Shown here: one piece after another, positions 62,351 through 64,000 of the stretch
Numbering within the stretch: the stretch's first letter is position 1
Layout: each line of letters begins with the position of its first letter
DNA from: Granulicella tundricola MP5ACTX9
GTDB lineage: Bacteria; Acidobacteriota; Terriglobia; Terriglobales; Acidobacteriaceae
Direction: 5' to 3'
NCBI RefSeq assembly: GCF_000178975.2
Contig: NC_015059.1
Coordinates: 1-64,000, forward strand
DNA length: 64,000 nucleotides
Translations under genes and position numbers: made by a program
Notes under the pieces: generated by a model
Database searches by the model: none
What the model saw: only the letters and a program-made list of their open reading frames with translations
Told to the model about the DNA's origin: nothing

Positions 62351-62930
62351 ATGCTCGCTCTTCCGCCCTTAGACACTTCAGATCCTCAAGACACCGATTC
62401 GATCTTGGATGCTGATGCCACTCTCCTGGCGTACGCCCTGAACGGCCTCACGTCAGCCGGCTCCGGCGTGCCTACCGACCGGGCTTCTCGCATTCTCTAC
62501 CTTGGTGCGACTAAGGGTGGCGCCAGCCACATTCACGAAGGCTCTGGTCCAGCAGCACCGGGCGGAGCTGGTCGCGCAGGGCCTGGCCACCTCGACCCTC
62601 AACCGGCGCTTAGCTCGGATCCGGAAGCTCGCCCGCGAGGTGGCCGACAACGGCCTGCTTGAGCCGACTGTTGCGGTCGGAATCGAGCGCGTGCCCGGAG
62701 TGCAGCAACTGGGCGTGAGGGCAGGGAACTGGCTGACGAAAGATCAGGCAAATGATTTGCTGAACGCACCCGATCCTGAGGTGTTGGCTGGCAAGCGGGA
62801 CCGGGCCATCCTGGCTCTACTTCTCGGTTGCGGTCTTACAAGAGCAGAGCTTAGGGTGACTCCACTCGGGAAATCCTTCGTTCACCTCTATCGATCGCCA
62901 GATGGCTATCGTTGGAGGTGCTGCTTATAA
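62351..62930 (+). pseudogene. Tyrosine recombinase/integrase fragment
   Basis: The first frame gives LLAYALNGLTSAGS, and the second from about 62502 TFTKALVQQHRAELVAQGLA and TSTLNRRLARIRKLAREVAD, a SAM-like core-binding domain. WLTKDQANDLLNAPDPEVLA and GKRDRAILALLLGCGLTRAE begin the catalytic domain around the first Arg. It then ends at 62930 without the H-x-x-R and Tyr motifs. It is truncated and frameshifted. Confidence 0.78.
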
Positions 62931-62939
62931 TGTCACACC

Positions 62940-63245
62940 GTTTGTTTGAACTCCGCCCAGTAAGAACAAAGCTTATCTACAGCAGCTCCCGGTTCCATAT
63001 AGGAGTTTATTTGGCCATCAAAGTAGAAGTGAAATTCTGGCGAGCATGTCATTCGCATTCGAATTGACTGGGTAGTTGAATCCCGCTACTGAGGGCCGCA
63101 ATCAGACCCTCCGCTATGTCTTAAGCTGCTGAGGAGAGAAAGACTAAGCGCATTTACTACTTCGGGCATTCCTGCTACAAGCGTAACCATATACGGGGTC
63201 CGCTTGCCAAAGGCCAGTTCCACTGGTGTTTGTGGAAACTAGAAC
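62940..63245. other. Intergenic, no gene recognised
   Basis: About 300 bases with frequent stops, between the integrase fragment and the hairpin of the hydrolase gene. Confidence 0.4.
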
Positions 63246-63250
63246 ACCTG

Positions 63251-63280
63251 AATCCGGTTGCTTCAAGAAGCAACCGGATT
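63251..63280. terminator. Strong hairpin downstream of the glycoside hydrolase
   Basis: AATCCGGTTGCTT, loop CAAG, AAGCAACCGGATT: a perfect 13-bp stem. On the minus strand it lies 39 bases after the hydrolase stop codon and could terminate its transcript, though no T run follows in that direction. Confidence 0.6.
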
Positions 63281-63318
63281 TGGATTCTAAGTGCATGTTG
63301 TAAGATGAAGCTTCCTAG

Positions 63319-64000
63319 TTATTTACCAATCTGGATCAGAGCCATCTGATCATTCAAAGGTAAGGAAACCGTGCTGCCTGTTCCAGTAATGCTATTTGCG
63401 GCCCCAGTATTATCCATCTGTAGAATCTGCTTCACGCCCAGACCGCCGCTGATTGAAATGGTTACTTGCTGCGAAGCTACCGGTGTCGACGTATTCGTAG
63501 CTGGATTGTAGCTGCTCTGTTCCAGCCATAAAGCCAACCAGAAGGATCCGTCTCGTTTCTGAAGAAGCGTATGGCTGAGGCTTTCATCGGCTCCACTCAC
63601 CACGTATGTCAGCTTGCTAGGCGTGAAAGTCGTTCCAGGATCGGACAAGAGAGAGATGAGGTTCTTCATCGCCGAATACGCAGGCTTAGGGGAGAGATCG
63701 GATCTCAGCAGACCATAGCCAGGAGACGAAACTTCATCTAAGAGCTCGTATATGTAGGTCCGCTTGATTCCATGATTGAAGGCGAGTGCAAAAGTTCGCG
63801 GTACATACGAGGCCTCGATGGACTCTGGCAAAGTATAGGGAGTGTTGGTCTGCGTATACGCCATGTATCCGGTCTCCGTAATCATAATAGGAGCGCTCGG
63901 TGCGTCGACGTGTGCTTGATCCATCCACCAGGCAAAGCTGCCGTAATTATTACCTTCAGCGTCGCCTCCACCCCAACCTGTAGAACCGGGATTCCGTCCG
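63319..64000 (-). CDS. Glycoside hydrolase, 3' part (gene runs off the window)
   Basis: The frame is open to the window edge and encodes at least 227 residues of the C-terminal part. PIMITETGYMAYTQ carries a Glu in the position of a catalytic nucleophile at the end of a TIM-barrel strand. FNHGIKRTYIYELLDEVSSP and YGLLRSDLSPKPAYSAMKNL complete a GH5/GH39-like barrel. It is followed by a beta-sandwich tail (VTISISGGLGVKQILQMDNT). It probably acts on plant or microbial polysaccharides outside the cytoplasm. The start and any signal peptide lie beyond 64000. Confidence 0.75.
   Translation of the reverse strand, partial: GRNPGSTGWGGGDAEGNNYGSFAWWMDQAHVDAPSAPIMITETGYMAYTQTNTPYTLPESIEASYVPRTFALAFNHGIKRTYIYELLDEVSSPGYGLLRSDLSPKPAYSAMKNLISLLSDPGTTFTPSKLTYVVSGADESLSHTLLQKRDGSFWLALWLEQSSYNPATNTSTPVASQQVTISISGGLGVKQILQMDNTGAANSITGTGSTVSLPLNDQMALIQIGK

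Noticed and set aside
1..64000. CRISPR arrays, tRNA or rRNA genes, riboswitches
   Set aside because: No regularly spaced 25-40 bp direct repeats, no cloverleaf with a plausible T-loop and no known riboswitch core were seen by eye. A covariance-model search would be needed to exclude them.

Overview
The window reads as accessory DNA from a Gram-negative soil bacterium, most probably an acidobacterium of the Terriglobia (Granulicella, Terriglobus or Edaphobacter type). This rests on the protein flavour (DprE1/DprE2 and HAD-UbiA homologues, RepA-type plasmid initiators, small DGS..ICxxC proteins, IS1202-like and IS5-like elements) and is an inference. There is no rRNA, tRNA or ribosomal protein gene. 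Two plasmid initiators, a MobF relaxase, a resolvase, a ParA cassette, several toxin-antitoxin pairs and at least seven IS elements or fragments point to a large mosaic plasmid or a plasmid co-integrate.

Layout. 0.6-4.0 kb: an IS1202/ISNCY-type element with a dead transposase, itself carrying an ISL3 element that has an 8-bp target duplication. 4-8.5 kb: sparse small genes (zinc ribbon, KH protein, a small membrane protein, a perfect 34-bp palindrome) and a Phd/VapC pair. 8.5-25.2 kb: a cell-envelope and metabolic island. It holds DprE2-DprE1, a phosphohexomutase with a damaged 5' end, a YdcF protein, a polytopic membrane protein, a GT8 glycosyltransferase, a HAD-UbiA fusion, and a divergent ATP-grasp/FAD-oxidoreductase pair. 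DprE1, DprE2 and HAD-UbiA together could supply every step from polyprenyl-phosphate plus PRPP to polyprenyl-phospho-arabinose. 26-28 kb: HipBA. 28.6-33.3 kb: mobilisation module (MobC-like protein, membrane protein, MobF relaxase, candidate oriT). 33.4-38.7 kb: first replicon (RepA with iterons behind it, preceded by two overlapping paralogous genes of unknown function), a serine resolvase, a relaxase fragment and a lipoprotein. 38.9-42.8 kb: two IS5-family copies, the second splitting a winged-helix regulator. 43-55 kb: a bed of very small genes, two more toxin-antitoxin loci (one toxin broken), a response regulator, a duplicated rep fragment and a frameshifted HAD hydrolase. 55.2-60.1 kb: second replicon. 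It has a RepA gene followed by an origin with a DnaA box and 22-bp iterons, then ParA with a small partner, surrounded by arrays of 8-bp-phased YTAG/YTAA motifs that look like its centromere. 60.0-64 kb: SRAP, ISL3 transposase and integrase fragments, then the 3' part of a glycoside hydrolase running off the end.

The most original signals are the 8-bp-phased arrays around parA, the paralogous gene pair translationally coupled to the first rep, four copies of a tiny C-x2-C-x(16-19)-H-x-C protein family, and the winged-helix regulator divergent from a 47-codon gene. Many frameshifts are single-base indels in otherwise near-identical IS copies, so some may be sequencing errors.
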